Part shown: positions 25,720 through 33,592 of the stretch, piece after piece
How the letters are laid out: every line of letters begins with the position of its first letter
Numbering within the stretch: the first letter of the stretch is position 1
Source of the DNA: Bacteroidales bacterium UBA6445
GTDB taxonomy: Bacteria > Bacteroidota > Bacteroidia > Bacteroidales > UBA932
DNA: 41,638 nucleotides
Assembly (NCBI GenBank): GCA_002439585.1
Contig: DJOF01000006.1
Coordinates: 1-41,638 of the forward strand
Direction of reading: 5' to 3'
The notes under the pieces: model-generated
What the model was told of the DNA's origin: nothing
What the model saw: only the letters and a program-made list of their open reading frames with translations
The model's database searches: none
Program-made: the position numbers and the translations under genes

Positions 25720-26895
25720 TTATATTCCGTATTTTGTTATATCCATTTGTTTTAATAATGCCATCAGCACATTTACAATAATACTATTACCAGCTTGCTT
25801 ATATGCAGCAGTATCAGAGACGACAATTTTAAAGCTATCATCAAAGCCCATAAGTCGCAGACATTCACGCGGAGTCAATTTTCGGTATCTACCATGAGTT
25901 GGGTCTATGTCATTATCATCTTTAGTGATCATCTCCATCAAACTTTTCCCTTTTTGTATGATGGCGTACTTTCCACAACCTTTTTGTATGAAATACTGTT
26001 CCTCAAAGTCATTCGTGCAAAAATAATTCTCATCAGTTTCAGAAGTACTTGCATCTGATTTCAGAGCTGGGTGAAATATGAAATCTCCATGCCAATTAAA
26101 CTGTTGATTCCTTTTTTGACAAAGTTGAATATCTCCGTTGATTTGAGTATAGCTCTTTTGATGATTAATACTCTCGGTTATAAACCTGACTCCTTTTTGC
26201 CTGAGCAAATATTTTTTGTCAAATGTATGCTCTAGAAAATCAAAAACAGTCTTTTCTAGAGAAATCGGTTTAGGGTACTTAAATTCTGTTTCTTTCTTGA
26301 ATCCAATGCAGTAAATTCTCTCTCGACTTTGTGGCATTCCGTAATCTTTACCATTTAGTACTTGGTAATATACATCGTAACCACAGTCTTCTTCAAAAGT
26401 CTGCTTGATAATACTCCATGTATTCCCTTTATCATGACTAAGCATTCCTTTGACGTTCTCAAAGATAAACACTTTAGGCTTGCACTCGATGACCACTCTG
26501 GCAAATTCTCTGAAAAGCGTTCCGCGTGTATCTTCAAAGCCTCCTCGCTTGCCTCGCATCGAAAACGCCTGACATGGAGCTCCACCTACAAATAAGTCAA
26601 CCTTTCCTTTGAAGGGCTTGGCATCGAAAGTGTGTATGTCTGTATGCCATTTATCTTCAGTGATTGCATAGTTTGCAAAATATGCTTTCTTACAATCTTC
26701 ATCGATGTCTCCAGCGAATTGAAGTTCTACATTCAATCCTAGTCTATGAAAAGCATGTTCTATAGCACCGATGCCACTGAAAGAAGTAGCTAGTCGAATG
26801 GTTCGCTCAGGATGAGCGAATTGCACGTCAGTCCAATTATCGGTTGTGTCGATATTTGCTTTAGAGTTCTGTATTTCAGCGTATTTATTCTTCAT
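25720..26895 (-). CDS. DNA (cytosine-5) methyltransferase 1, LlaJI-type
   Basis: A 391-residue m5C methyltransferase. Motif I LATSFSGIGAIEHAF, catalytic motif IV VGGAPCQAFSMRG (Cys nucleophile), motif VI FIFENVKGM, motif VIII QSRERIYCIGF and motif X AGNSIIVNVL are all present, with a target-recognition region about 215-330. It is a close relative of the next methyltransferase, as expected for systems with an asymmetric site where each enzyme modifies one strand. The ATG overlaps the stop of methyltransferase 2 (ATGA). Target sequence cannot be inferred. Confidence 0.93.
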   Translation of the reverse strand: MKNKYAEIQNSKANIDTTDNWTDVQFAHPERTIRLATSFSGIGAIEHAFHRLGLNVELQFAGDIDEDCKKAYFANYAITEDKWHTDIHTFDAKPFKGKVDLFVGGAPCQAFSMRGKRGGFEDTRGTLFREFARVVIECKPKVFIFENVKGMLSHDKGNTWSIIKQTFEEDCGYDVYYQVLNGKDYGMPQSRERIYCIGFKKETEFKYPKPISLEKTVFDFLEHTFDKKYLLRQKGVRFITESINHQKSYTQINGDIQLCQKRNQQFNWHGDFIFHPALKSDASTSETDENYFCTNDFEEQYFIQKGCGKYAIIQKGKSLMEMITKDDNDIDPTHGRYRKLTPRECLRLMGFDDSFKIVVSDTAAYKQAGNSIIVNVLMALLKQMDITKYGI

Positions 26896-28046
26896 TGCTC
26901 TTTCCCATATTTCGTAATGTCCATCTGCTTGAGTAAAGCAATCAATACATCGACAACAATGCTGTTGCCAGCCTCCATATAAGCGGCAGTATTAGGAACC
27001 ACTATCTTGAAATCATCTTTGAAACCCATTAGTCTAAAACATTCGCGAGGAGTAAGTTTTCGGATACCGTTCACTCCCTTATCTTTCCTGTATGTAACAT
27101 AGTTATCAACTCCCGCGCGGTGCATTTTATGCATTGATTGAAGCAGAGGTCTTGCTATGTCAAGATCTGTTTTAGTTGAAGTCTTGAATGTCTTTGTGCC
27201 TCCTGCTAGGACATACTTAGCAACTTTCTCCGACAGATAATACTTGTCATCCACATCACTGCAAGTGAAAATAAATTCATTGTATTTTTCAGAAGAAATT
27301 GAATCATCCTTGCAATCTTTAGAATACGCTTTTAGGACTTTTGAATTAGTCGATTTATCATAAAATTGAGAATATGTATAGTCCTCTAAAAAATCGTACA
27401 TTTTATATTTCAATTCGATCGGAGCCGGATATAAAAATTTTGTCGTTTTTTTAAATCCTACACAATAAAGACGCTCCCTTATTTGAGGAATGCCGTAGTC
27501 TCTAGCATTCAATAGTTGATAATGCACATCGTAACCACAATACTGCTCAAATGTTGTTTTAATTACATCCCAAGTCTTGCCTCCATCATGCTTAAACAAC
27601 CCCTGGACATTTTCAAAAATAAACACTTTGGGTTGGCACTCTTTTATAATGCGGGCAAACTCTCTAAATAGCGTTCCACGGGTATCTTCAAAACCGCGTT
27701 GTTCTCCAACGATGGAGAAAGCTTGGCATGGGGCTCCTCCAACAACGATATCCACTTTTCCCTTGTATGGCTTAGCACTGAAATTATGTATATCAGTATG
27801 CCATTTGTCATCAGTGATCTCGTAGTTTGCAAAATATGTTTTTTTGCAGTTCGCATCTATATCCCCAGCAAAAACTATCTCGCTGCGCAAACCAAGTCGT
27901 TTAAGTGCATATTCAAAAGCGCCGATGCCACTAAAAGATGTGCCCACCCTTATTGTTCGTTCAGGATGTGAGAACATTTTGTTTACCCAAGTTGCACCGT
28001 GGGGATCAATATTATCTATACTATTTTGGATAGGCTTTGTTATCAT
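26892..28046 (-). CDS. DNA (cytosine-5) methyltransferase 2, LlaJI-type
   Basis: About 384 residues from ATG 28046; a TTG at 28061 would overlap the upstream HTH gene. Motifs: VGTSFSGIGAFEYAL, VGGAPCQAFSIVGEQ with the catalytic Cys, FIFENVQGLF, QIRERLYCVGF and AGNSIVVDVL. Its target-recognition region (about 215-330) differs strongly from methyltransferase 1 while the cores are alike, so the pair likely methylates the two strands of one asymmetric site, as known for LlaJI. Starts four bases after the HTH stop and ends in an ATGA overlap. Confidence 0.93.
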   Translation of the reverse strand: MITKPIQNSIDNIDPHGATWVNKMFSHPERTIRVGTSFSGIGAFEYALKRLGLRSEIVFAGDIDANCKKTYFANYEITDDKWHTDIHNFSAKPYKGKVDIVVGGAPCQAFSIVGEQRGFEDTRGTLFREFARIIKECQPKVFIFENVQGLFKHDGGKTWDVIKTTFEQYCGYDVHYQLLNARDYGIPQIRERLYCVGFKKTTKFLYPAPIELKYKMYDFLEDYTYSQFYDKSTNSKVLKAYSKDCKDDSISSEKYNEFIFTCSDVDDKYYLSEKVAKYVLAGGTKTFKTSTKTDLDIARPLLQSMHKMHRAGVDNYVTYRKDKGVNGIRKLTPRECFRLMGFKDDFKIVVPNTAAYMEAGNSIVVDVLIALLKQMDITKYGKEQ

Positions 28047-28050
28047 CTCT

Positions 28051-28275
28051 CTACCCCTCAATCTCGTTTATCTCATTTATCGGTCTCAGTAAATCTCTTG
28101 TATCCACTTCGAGACACCTCGCGATTTCCACAAGAGTAGCCACGTTTGGTTGGGCCTTGTTCGTGCACCATTTTGACACGGTAGCCGGGTCTTTCCCCAT
28201 TTTTTCGGCCAGCCACTTGCTTGTCCGTTTCTTCTCCACCAAGACAACCTTGATTCTGTTCAAATCTTCACTCAT
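28051..28275 (-). CDS. XRE-family HTH regulator of the LlaJI-like operon
   Basis: A 74-residue Cro/CI-type helix-turn-helix protein: KKRTSKWLAEKMGKDPATVS then KWCTNKAQPNVATLVEIARC with the usual HTH spacing and LEVDTRDLLRP tail. First gene of the restriction-modification operon, in the place of a C protein that times methylase before nuclease. A candidate -7 box is 26 bases upstream. The product probably binds the 138-base region shared with the divergent dinD-like gene; no clear palindromic operator was found. Confidence 0.85.
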   Translation of the reverse strand: MSEDLNRIKVVLVEKKRTSKWLAEKMGKDPATVSKWCTNKAQPNVATLVEIARCLEVDTRDLLRPINEINEIEG

Positions 28276-28300
28276 TTCTATTTTGAATTTGCTATAGACG

Positions 28301-28308
28301 CAAAGATA
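28301..28308 (-). promoter_or_regulatory. Candidate -7 box of LlaJI-like operon
   Basis: The minus strand reads TATCTTTG, a perfect TAnnTTTG, 26 bases before the HTH gene ATG. No good -33 box at 19-21 bases. Confidence 0.5.
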
Positions 28309-28363
28309 GTGATTTTCTCGACAATAAAAGCCGAAATTAATTCAAAATTATATTGCTGTTTTC

Positions 28364-28394
28364 TTGGTTGATGACAATATTATAAGTAGATTTG
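28364..28394 (+). promoter_or_regulatory. Promoter of dinD-like gene
   Basis: TTG at 28364-28366, a 20-base spacer and TAGATTTG at 28387-28394 fit the Bacteroidetes promoter pattern; the ATG follows at 28414. Divergent from the restriction-modification promoter. Confidence 0.6.
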
Positions 28395-28413
28395 CTTTGA
28401 AAACACTTACGAT

Positions 28414-29277
28414 ATGGACAAACAAAGTATCATCCAATACAAAACCTCATTTGATGCGATAGCTTCTTATATTGAAGGCAATAGCGGTAAAGACAAAGTG
28501 GAAATTTGGTTCGCAAGGGATCTTCAGCCACTCTTGGGATATGCAAGATGGGAAAACTTTCAAGTGGCAATCAACAGGGCTGTTGAATCTTGTAAAACAC
28601 AGGGAGTCAGCATTGATGACCATTTTCGTGAGGTCACGAAAATGGTTACCTTGGGCAGTGGTGCGACAAGGGAAGTACAAGATTACATGCTTACGAGATA
28701 TGCCTGCTATCTTATAGCCCAGAATGGAGACCCACGAAAGGAGCAGATTGCCTTCGCTCAGAGCTACTTTGCCGTGCAGACACGAAAAGCCGAACTGATA
28801 GAAGAACGCCTGAACCATATTTCAAGACTGGAGACAAGAGAAAGGCTTCGAGCTTCAGAAAAGCAGCTGTCGCAGAACATCTATGAACGTGGTGTCGATG
28901 AGAAAGGGTTCGGACGGATTCGCTCTAAAGGAGATACGGCTCTTTTCGGTGGTCATACGACCGAGGATATGAAACAGCGTTTGGGTATAAAAGGAACGAG
29001 GCCGCTAGCAGACTTTCTGCTGACACTTACTATTGCAGCAAAGAACCTTGCCACAGAAATGACCAACTACAATGTGGAAAAAGCTGACTTATATGGAGAA
29101 AACTCAATAACCCGTGAACACATACAAAACAATAAAAGTGTCAGGGAAATGTTAGGAAAAAGAGGAATCAAGCCGGAGGAACTTCCTGCGGCAGAAGACA
29201 TCAAGAAACTTGAACGCCGAGTCGCCGCTGAAGAGAAGAAGCTTGAAAAGTCAGCAGAAAAGTTGCCGAAATTGTAA
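28414..29277 (+). CDS. dinD: DinD-like protein with Bro-N type domain
   Basis: A 287-residue protein of the DNA-damage-inducible DinD family. N-terminal Bro-N/KilA-like part: VEIWFARDLQPLLGYARWENFQVAINRA, in pieces; middle VQDYMLTRYACYLIAQNGDPRKEQIAFAQSYFAVQTR, in pieces; C-terminal half with GFGRIRSKGDTALFGGHTT, MKQRLGIKGTRPLADFL and ITREHIQNNKSVREMLGKRG, characteristic of DinD. E. coli DinD is LexA-controlled and inhibits RecA strand exchange. No LexA site is recognised here. Divergent from the LlaJI-like operon. Confidence 0.88.
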   Translation: MDKQSIIQYKTSFDAIASYIEGNSGKDKVEIWFARDLQPLLGYARWENFQVAINRAVESCKTQGVSIDDHFREVTKMVTLGSGATREVQDYMLTRYACYLIAQNGDPRKEQIAFAQSYFAVQTRKAELIEERLNHISRLETRERLRASEKQLSQNIYERGVDEKGFGRIRSKGDTALFGGHTTEDMKQRLGIKGTRPLADFLLTLTIAAKNLATEMTNYNVEKADLYGENSITREHIQNNKSVREMLGKRGIKPEELPAAEDIKKLERRVAAEEKKLEKSAEKLPKL

Positions 29278-29302
29278 AAATCGCCCTTTGACGCGCTTCT
29301 GC

Positions 29303-29330
29303 ATCATTTTCCTGACGTCAGGAAAATGAT
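29303..29330. repeat. 28-bp perfect palindrome after dinD
   Basis: Perfect palindrome with centre TGACGTCA and arms ATCATTTTCC / GGAAAATGAT, 26 bases after the dinD stop. No T-run, so a protein-binding site or mRNA 3' stem is as likely as a terminator. Confidence 0.6.
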
Positions 29331-29380
29331 ATCCAAGCAGCCGGTTTAGGAGCTTTGAGGTAGAAACAGCAGTGTTCTAG

Positions 29381-29479
29381 TTTTGTGTAAATACAAATAA
29401 GGATTCATCCTTAAACGAGGACTCTGCCTTTAGAGATATTGATAAATTGGTTAAAAACAATGTCCTAGTTGGTAATTAA
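29381..29479 (+). pseudogene. Possible winged-helix gene remnant
   Basis: A 32-codon open stretch without start, bounded by stops, contains SAFRDIDKLVKNNVLVGN. This resembles the C-terminal winged helix of Fic-type proteins (TAxRDLxxLVxxGIL). Likely the last trace of a lost gene between dinD and the CBASS operon. Confidence 0.3.
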
Positions 29480-29548
29480 CGGTTTGCAAATATTGTGGTC
29501 AACTTGTATGGAATTGCTATAATGTATCTTGTAACTATTTGTGTTACA

Positions 29549-30124
29549 TTATGCTTCTTTCTCTAATGCGATAGTCCCAACTGTACCTCGATTGGTCCAA
29601 TATTCACCTTTTAGCGATTTGTCATTTGTTGATATATCAAGTTTTGCTGTGCCATAATGAAGCGGACTTCTGCCTCTATATCTTATGCTTGGTTCGTTAA
29701 AGTACGAATAAATCAGTTGCCTTATATCGCGCTTCTTATCAATGTTGAAAGAGCCACAAAAGTTCTTGCTCGTACTTTCTTTGGTTTCGAATTTGACCAA
29801 TACACTGATAAACGTTTGCTTGATGTGAACCTTTATTTTCCTAGAAGAGTCTTTACCTGCATAATTATACTTGATACACCCTTCCCAATATCCATTAAGA
29901 TTAGGAAATGGAACTAGCCAATTTTTAAAGATCCTCCATTTCCATGCGTATAAGACAAAACATGTCACCAACAATGCTGTAGCAGAAATGCCTGTTGATA
30001 TTGCGCTGACTATACCAGATATTCCTGCTGCAAATGCATCTTTGATGAAGCAAACTGGTATGAATATTATGATGAACACTATGATTATGGTGCAAACATA
30101 GCGTTTTACGTTGTGCTCTACCAT
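29549..30124 (-). CDS. cap15: CBASS effector, Cap15-like (2TM plus beta-barrel)
   Basis: A 191-residue membrane effector. Two N-terminal membrane helices (about 9-31 and 35-62) precede a strand-rich domain: LNGYWEGCIKYNY, KVHIKQTFISVLVKFETKES, SYFNEPSIRYRG, PLHYGTAKLDIS, LKGEYWTNRGTVGTIAL. This is the S-2TMbeta pattern, established as Cap15, whose beta-barrel binds the cyclic nucleotide and whose assembly disrupts the inner membrane. It starts two bases after the CD-NTase stop. With no accessory genes, this is a minimal type I CBASS. The ligand cannot be read from sequence. Confidence 0.82.
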   Translation of the reverse strand: MVEHNVKRYVCTIIIVFIIIFIPVCFIKDAFAAGISGIVSAISTGISATALLVTCFVLYAWKWRIFKNWLVPFPNLNGYWEGCIKYNYAGKDSSRKIKVHIKQTFISVLVKFETKESTSKNFCGSFNIDKKRDIRQLIYSYFNEPSIRYRGRSPLHYGTAKLDISTNDKSLKGEYWTNRGTVGTIALEKEA

Positions 30125-30126
30125 GT

Positions 30127-31035
30127 CTAATTGACGTATTCAAGATAGTTCCACATATTGAAAGAGAATGCATTGACATCTGTTCGTGACCACTTATGAC
30201 CGGTCATAAGGTATAGCAGTTCGGATACCTCAGTCCATTCTTTCCAAGCACCATTTTCATTCGATGTTTGATTATACCAATACGAAATAGCATTCTTAAG
30301 AATCTCATTCCAGTCATAATAATCTGTATTTAAAAGATAATAATTGTTTGGAAGTAGATACACTAATGATTCAAGAAGGAAGGACGTTATATTTGAATTC
30401 TTGTAATATCCATCATTCTCCATATTAATATGGATTCTCTTGGTGATTCTAACGAGTTTCTTATAACGTTCTTTGGTTTTGACATTATGGAATTTGCCAT
30501 TAGCAAGGTGCTGTTGGGGGAAATTTGTAACTTCTTCACCGGAATCAGCATATAGTCTTACGCCTTCCACATAGTTCCTATTGTATCTATTGTCATATCG
30601 TCTAAACTTCCACGTGGGAACAATGTCCATGTCTGTTCTATAGGAATTACCTTTTATGTGAATACATTTGTTCTTACGCACAACTTGGTCACGTCCGAAT
30701 TTTCCAACGAGAATGTGTTCAATGTCGTCCTTGAATTGACCGAAAGAGTAAGTTGCTGGATTGGTCAACCCATATTGTTCCCTAGTCGTACCTGCTGGAA
30801 TCCTGTAATAGAATGCTCCGGTATAACAGACATTGACATCTACATCGCTGTTATTCCTAACATTGGTATTATTCGCATAGGATCCTTGTGCGAAAATCTC
30901 ATATTCATCATCGCGTATAATATCATTTGACGACAACGCCTCCTTGACCATTCTAGTGGCATTGTCCATTCTTGTTTCCTCAGAATCGCTAGCCGGTTTG
31001 GCCATATCCTTCAATTGTTCATTTGAATACTTCAT
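30127..31035 (-). CDS. CD-NTase (cGAS/DncV-like) of CBASS
   Basis: About 302 residues from MKYSNEQLKDMAKPASDSEE, the usual CD-NTase beginning; an open frame continues 24 residues upstream with unlikely composition, and ATG 31044 is an alternative. Catalytic motif FAQGSYANNTNVRNNSDVDVNV, in pieces, gives GS...DxD; the third acid is in TDMDIVPTW. The C-terminal helical part (IHINMENDGYYKNSNITSFLLESLVYL) fits the SMODS family. On phage infection it would make a cyclic oligonucleotide for the Cap15-like effector just downstream. The clade is not assigned. All active-site acids are present. Confidence 0.88.
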   Translation of the reverse strand: MKYSNEQLKDMAKPASDSEETRMDNATRMVKEALSSNDIIRDDEYEIFAQGSYANNTNVRNNSDVDVNVCYTGAFYYRIPAGTTREQYGLTNPATYSFGQFKDDIEHILVGKFGRDQVVRKNKCIHIKGNSYRTDMDIVPTWKFRRYDNRYNRNYVEGVRLYADSGEEVTNFPQQHLANGKFHNVKTKERYKKLVRITKRIHINMENDGYYKNSNITSFLLESLVYLLPNNYYLLNTDYYDWNEILKNAISYWYNQTSNENGAWKEWTEVSELLYLMTGHKWSRTDVNAFSFNMWNYLEYVN

Positions 31036-31164
31036 AAAGTACATTTTTATGATGAAACTATCAAGAACTATTCCGTATCTTCTTGACTGACACTTTGTCA
31101 TCTTCAATTGTTTTTGTTGATATGATGATGTCTGTGAAATAATAACGCCTCCCTGTGAATAAAC

Positions 31165-31190
31165 AAAATAGTGGATTTAATAACTATTTT
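31165..31190. repeat. AT-rich inverted repeat upstream of CBASS
   Basis: AAAATAGT (31165-31172) and ACTATTTT (31183-31190) form an 8-bp inverted repeat about 130 bases before the CD-NTase start. Possible operator or structure in the CBASS leader; no TAnnTTTG box found nearby. 31036-31270 holds no gene. Confidence 0.4.
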
Positions 31191-31270
31191 GATTGCAATT
31201 TTTATAGCCACACTTTTGCCAATACGCATAAGACTTGCTCTTTCATTGCATATAGTGCTATTGGTCTTTA

Positions 31271-31530
31271 CAAACTCGCTCGGTAATGCAGTATCGGTGT
31301 CGAGACTTCAGTCTTTCTCCGTTTCTCTCCGAAAGCCAGAAGACTCGACCCTCTTATCCCCCACAGCCCCGGAGGGGCCATAACCGACTCCGCTCCCAAC
31401 GAGCAGCGCGACCCTCATCCCTCGAATCCGAAAGTTAGACATAATCGAAGCTTAGTTGTGCAACAGTCGGCTCCCGCCGCCAGATTACACAACCCCGATT
31501 AAAACAGGAACTTGAGATTTAAAGGAACTT
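31271..31530. repeat. Left inverted repeat of RIT element
   Basis: Reverse complement of 34984-35265 with many substitutions and small gaps. Best-kept blocks: around 31301-31340 (cgagacttcagtctttctcc), around 31355-31405 (including GCCCC-GGA-GGGGC hairpin at 31366-31378) and the inner edge with AAAACAGGAACTT. It also carries a hairpin at 31455-31493. Two copies of AGGAACTT at 31506-31513 and 31523-31530 may be recombinase binding sites. Confidence 0.85.
31455..31493. other. Hairpin in left RIT repeat
   Basis: GTTGTGCAA (31455-31463) pairs with TTACACAAC (31485-31493), nine pairs with one wobble, enclosing a CGGC-TCCC-GCCG stem. The hairpin at the same place in the right repeat has a different stem sequence, so pairing rather than sequence is kept. 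Confidence 0.6.
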
Positions 31531-31586
31531 ATGATGGATATGACTTTACCACAATGAGTTGTACCAGTCATAAGTTCCCATTTCTT

Positions 31587-32615
31587 TTAGAACAAGTCCT
31601 GAAGTTTGCCGATGCTTTTCTTCCAGACAGGCTTGATGCTTCTGGCGGTGGTCGACTCCACTTTCCGGATGGCTTTGTCTGTCATGGAGACTGTCACCCC
31701 GAGATATGTCATTGTCGTCTCCACATTTTCATGGCCGAGCATCTTGCTTATCTGAAACACGTTCATCCCATCCTCCAGAAGATGCGTGGCCATAGAGTGA
31801 CGGAACTGATGAGAATGAACGCTTTCCGGCACCTCCGGACAATATCCCCGGGCCTTCACGGCGTAGACACGAAGTTGCTTGTTCACACCCCGATTTGAAG
31901 CCTTGCAGAAGTGGCCGCCAGACTGCGAGTGGAAGAGATAGGCGTCCGGAGTCGGATTTCTGCCGTGTTCCCTGTCTATGTATTTGCGCAATATCCGCAA
32001 GGTCGCTTTCATAAAGTAGGCGGTTCTTGCCTTTCTCCCTTTCCCGACAACCGTAACGTACGGTTTTCCGGCATCGAGCGTCAGGTCACGCATCCTGATG
32101 GACAAGGCTTCATCTATTCGCAAGGCCATCGTATACAGCATCGCAATGAGAAGTGTGTACCGAAGTCCTGTCCGGGTGTCTGTCCCCGGAGCTTTCATCA
32201 AAGCGGATATGGCCTCTTTTGACAGAGGCTCAACAACCTTCGTCCGGTTCTCCGTCATGTATCTCCCTATTTTCTTCAGAGACAGGTAAGTCGGCATTAC
32301 CGCCGGGTCTTTTGACGCATATTTGAGAAAAGATCTTATCTGGCACAGGCGCAGATTGCAGGTCTGTGGTGCCGCACCTTTCTTGTCCCGCAGCCATTCA
32401 AGATATCTGTTGACATTCTGTTCATTGAAGCATGTGATGTCGAAGCGGCTTATATCAGCGCCCAGTCGTTGCTGGGCGAACTGGGCGAAGAGTCTCATCG
32501 CTGTCCTGTACCCGGTGATGGTGCAGCCGCTTCGTTTCCCGCCGCATTTGCCAAGGAACTCGGCGAACAACTTCGCCAAGGCCATCGCTCCATTATTGTC
32601 TGTGGCTGGTTTCAT
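31587..32615 (-). CDS. ritC: Tyrosine recombinase RitC
   Basis: A 342-residue integrase with an N-terminal SAM-like core-binding domain (KLFAEFLGKCGGKRSGCTITGY) and a catalytic domain with box I MALRIDEALSIRMRDL (Arg), a Lys-bearing hairpin VVGKGRKARTAYF, box II HSHQFRHSMATHLL (HxxR) and LGHENVETTMTYLGV with the nucleophile Tyr. All six catalytic positions appear present. Third gene of the trio; its ATG overlaps the ritB stop by four bases. RIT recombinases are thought to act together to move the element. A basic C-terminal tail follows the Tyr. Confidence 0.88.
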   Translation of the reverse strand: MKPATDNNGAMALAKLFAEFLGKCGGKRSGCTITGYRTAMRLFAQFAQQRLGADISRFDITCFNEQNVNRYLEWLRDKKGAAPQTCNLRLCQIRSFLKYASKDPAVMPTYLSLKKIGRYMTENRTKVVEPLSKEAISALMKAPGTDTRTGLRYTLLIAMLYTMALRIDEALSIRMRDLTLDAGKPYVTVVGKGRKARTAYFMKATLRILRKYIDREHGRNPTPDAYLFHSQSGGHFCKASNRGVNKQLRVYAVKARGYCPEVPESVHSHQFRHSMATHLLEDGMNVFQISKMLGHENVETTMTYLGVTVSMTDKAIRKVESTTARSIKPVWKKSIGKLQDLF

Positions 32616-33592
32616 GGTGTGACCTCCGGCATGATTTGCTCCACGAAGCTCCCTTCCATATCTTCAAGCATATCAGCAAAGCGGGGTACGAGGTGGAAGT
32701 AGTACTGGGTGGACTTGACGCTGACGTGTCCCATGCTGCGGCTCAGTGCCACAAGGCGTTTGTCTGCGTTGTATCCGTCCTGATGCCAGTTCATTATGTT
32801 CTCGATGGCGTAGTTGTGCCGGAAGGCATACGAGACCACGCTTCTTTCACCGTCCTTCGGCTTGGGATTGTATTTGTCCCATAGCTGACGGAAGTTGAGC
32901 CGCAACCAGTAGGAGCTTGGATATCCGCTGGAGATATTCGGAAAGAAGGGCGTGGCGTTCGGCAACACCTCCTTGATCAGCTTGTCGTACCGCCTGAGGA
33001 GCATAGTCATAGACGGATGCAGCGCGATTGTGCGCTCAATGTATCCTTTGGGTCTGCGGATATAGATGGTGCCGTTTTCAATGTCCACATCCTCACGGTT
33101 GAGCCAGCGGAGTTCGTTGGGACGTGCCCCAGTGCTGTATTGCAGCCGGAAGAAGACCGGGAGCTCCGCCGCCCTGACATAAGAGGTGGAACACTGCGGA
33201 ACAATCTTCCCTCTGGGTCCCGCGGGCAACTCATCTACGGCCCTGAAGAAGTTGCCGATCTGTTCGTGAGTCATCAGCACAGGCTCAACCCGGCTCGCTT
33301 GAGGGCGGTCAAGATGGAGGCTGAACGGACCGCCTCCTCTGTCATTGACAAAGCGAAGGAACTTGTTCAGGTGTGCGGCGCGGTTGCCGTGGGATTCCTC
33401 ATTCTCGGTGGGACGTTTTGTCCGCCAGAGATCCAGCATTTCCTGCCGAAGATATGGATCGTGGGGATATGTCCCGTCACACCAGTTAAGGAAGCAGGTG
33501 ATGAAGTTGTACGCCCCGGTCTTGTAACCGTATGCCTTGCGGTAGTCCAGATAATCGGCGTGCCATTCTCTGCGGGTCAATTGCTTATTCAT
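32612..33592 (-). CDS. ritB: Tyrosine recombinase RitB
   Basis: A 326-residue recombinase, middle gene of the trio. Catalytic Arg I is in YSTGARPNELRWLNREDV, the Lys hairpin in IYIRRPKGYIERTIALHP, box II in SYAFRHNYAIE, and the distal motif in SMGHVSVKSTQYYFHL with the Tyr. In box II the usual His three before Arg is Tyr (YAFR instead of HxxR), a substitution tolerated in some recombinases. A preceding Leu/Phe-rich helical region binds core DNA. Overlaps both neighbours (8 bases with ritA, 4 with ritC). Confidence 0.85.
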   Translation of the reverse strand: MNKQLTRREWHADYLDYRKAYGYKTGAYNFITCFLNWCDGTYPHDPYLRQEMLDLWRTKRPTENEESHGNRAAHLNKFLRFVNDRGGGPFSLHLDRPQASRVEPVLMTHEQIGNFFRAVDELPAGPRGKIVPQCSTSYVRAAELPVFFRLQYSTGARPNELRWLNREDVDIENGTIYIRRPKGYIERTIALHPSMTMLLRRYDKLIKEVLPNATPFFPNISSGYPSSYWLRLNFRQLWDKYNPKPKDGERSVVSYAFRHNYAIENIMNWHQDGYNADKRLVALSRSMGHVSVKSTQYYFHLVPRFADMLEDMEGSFVEQIMPEVTP

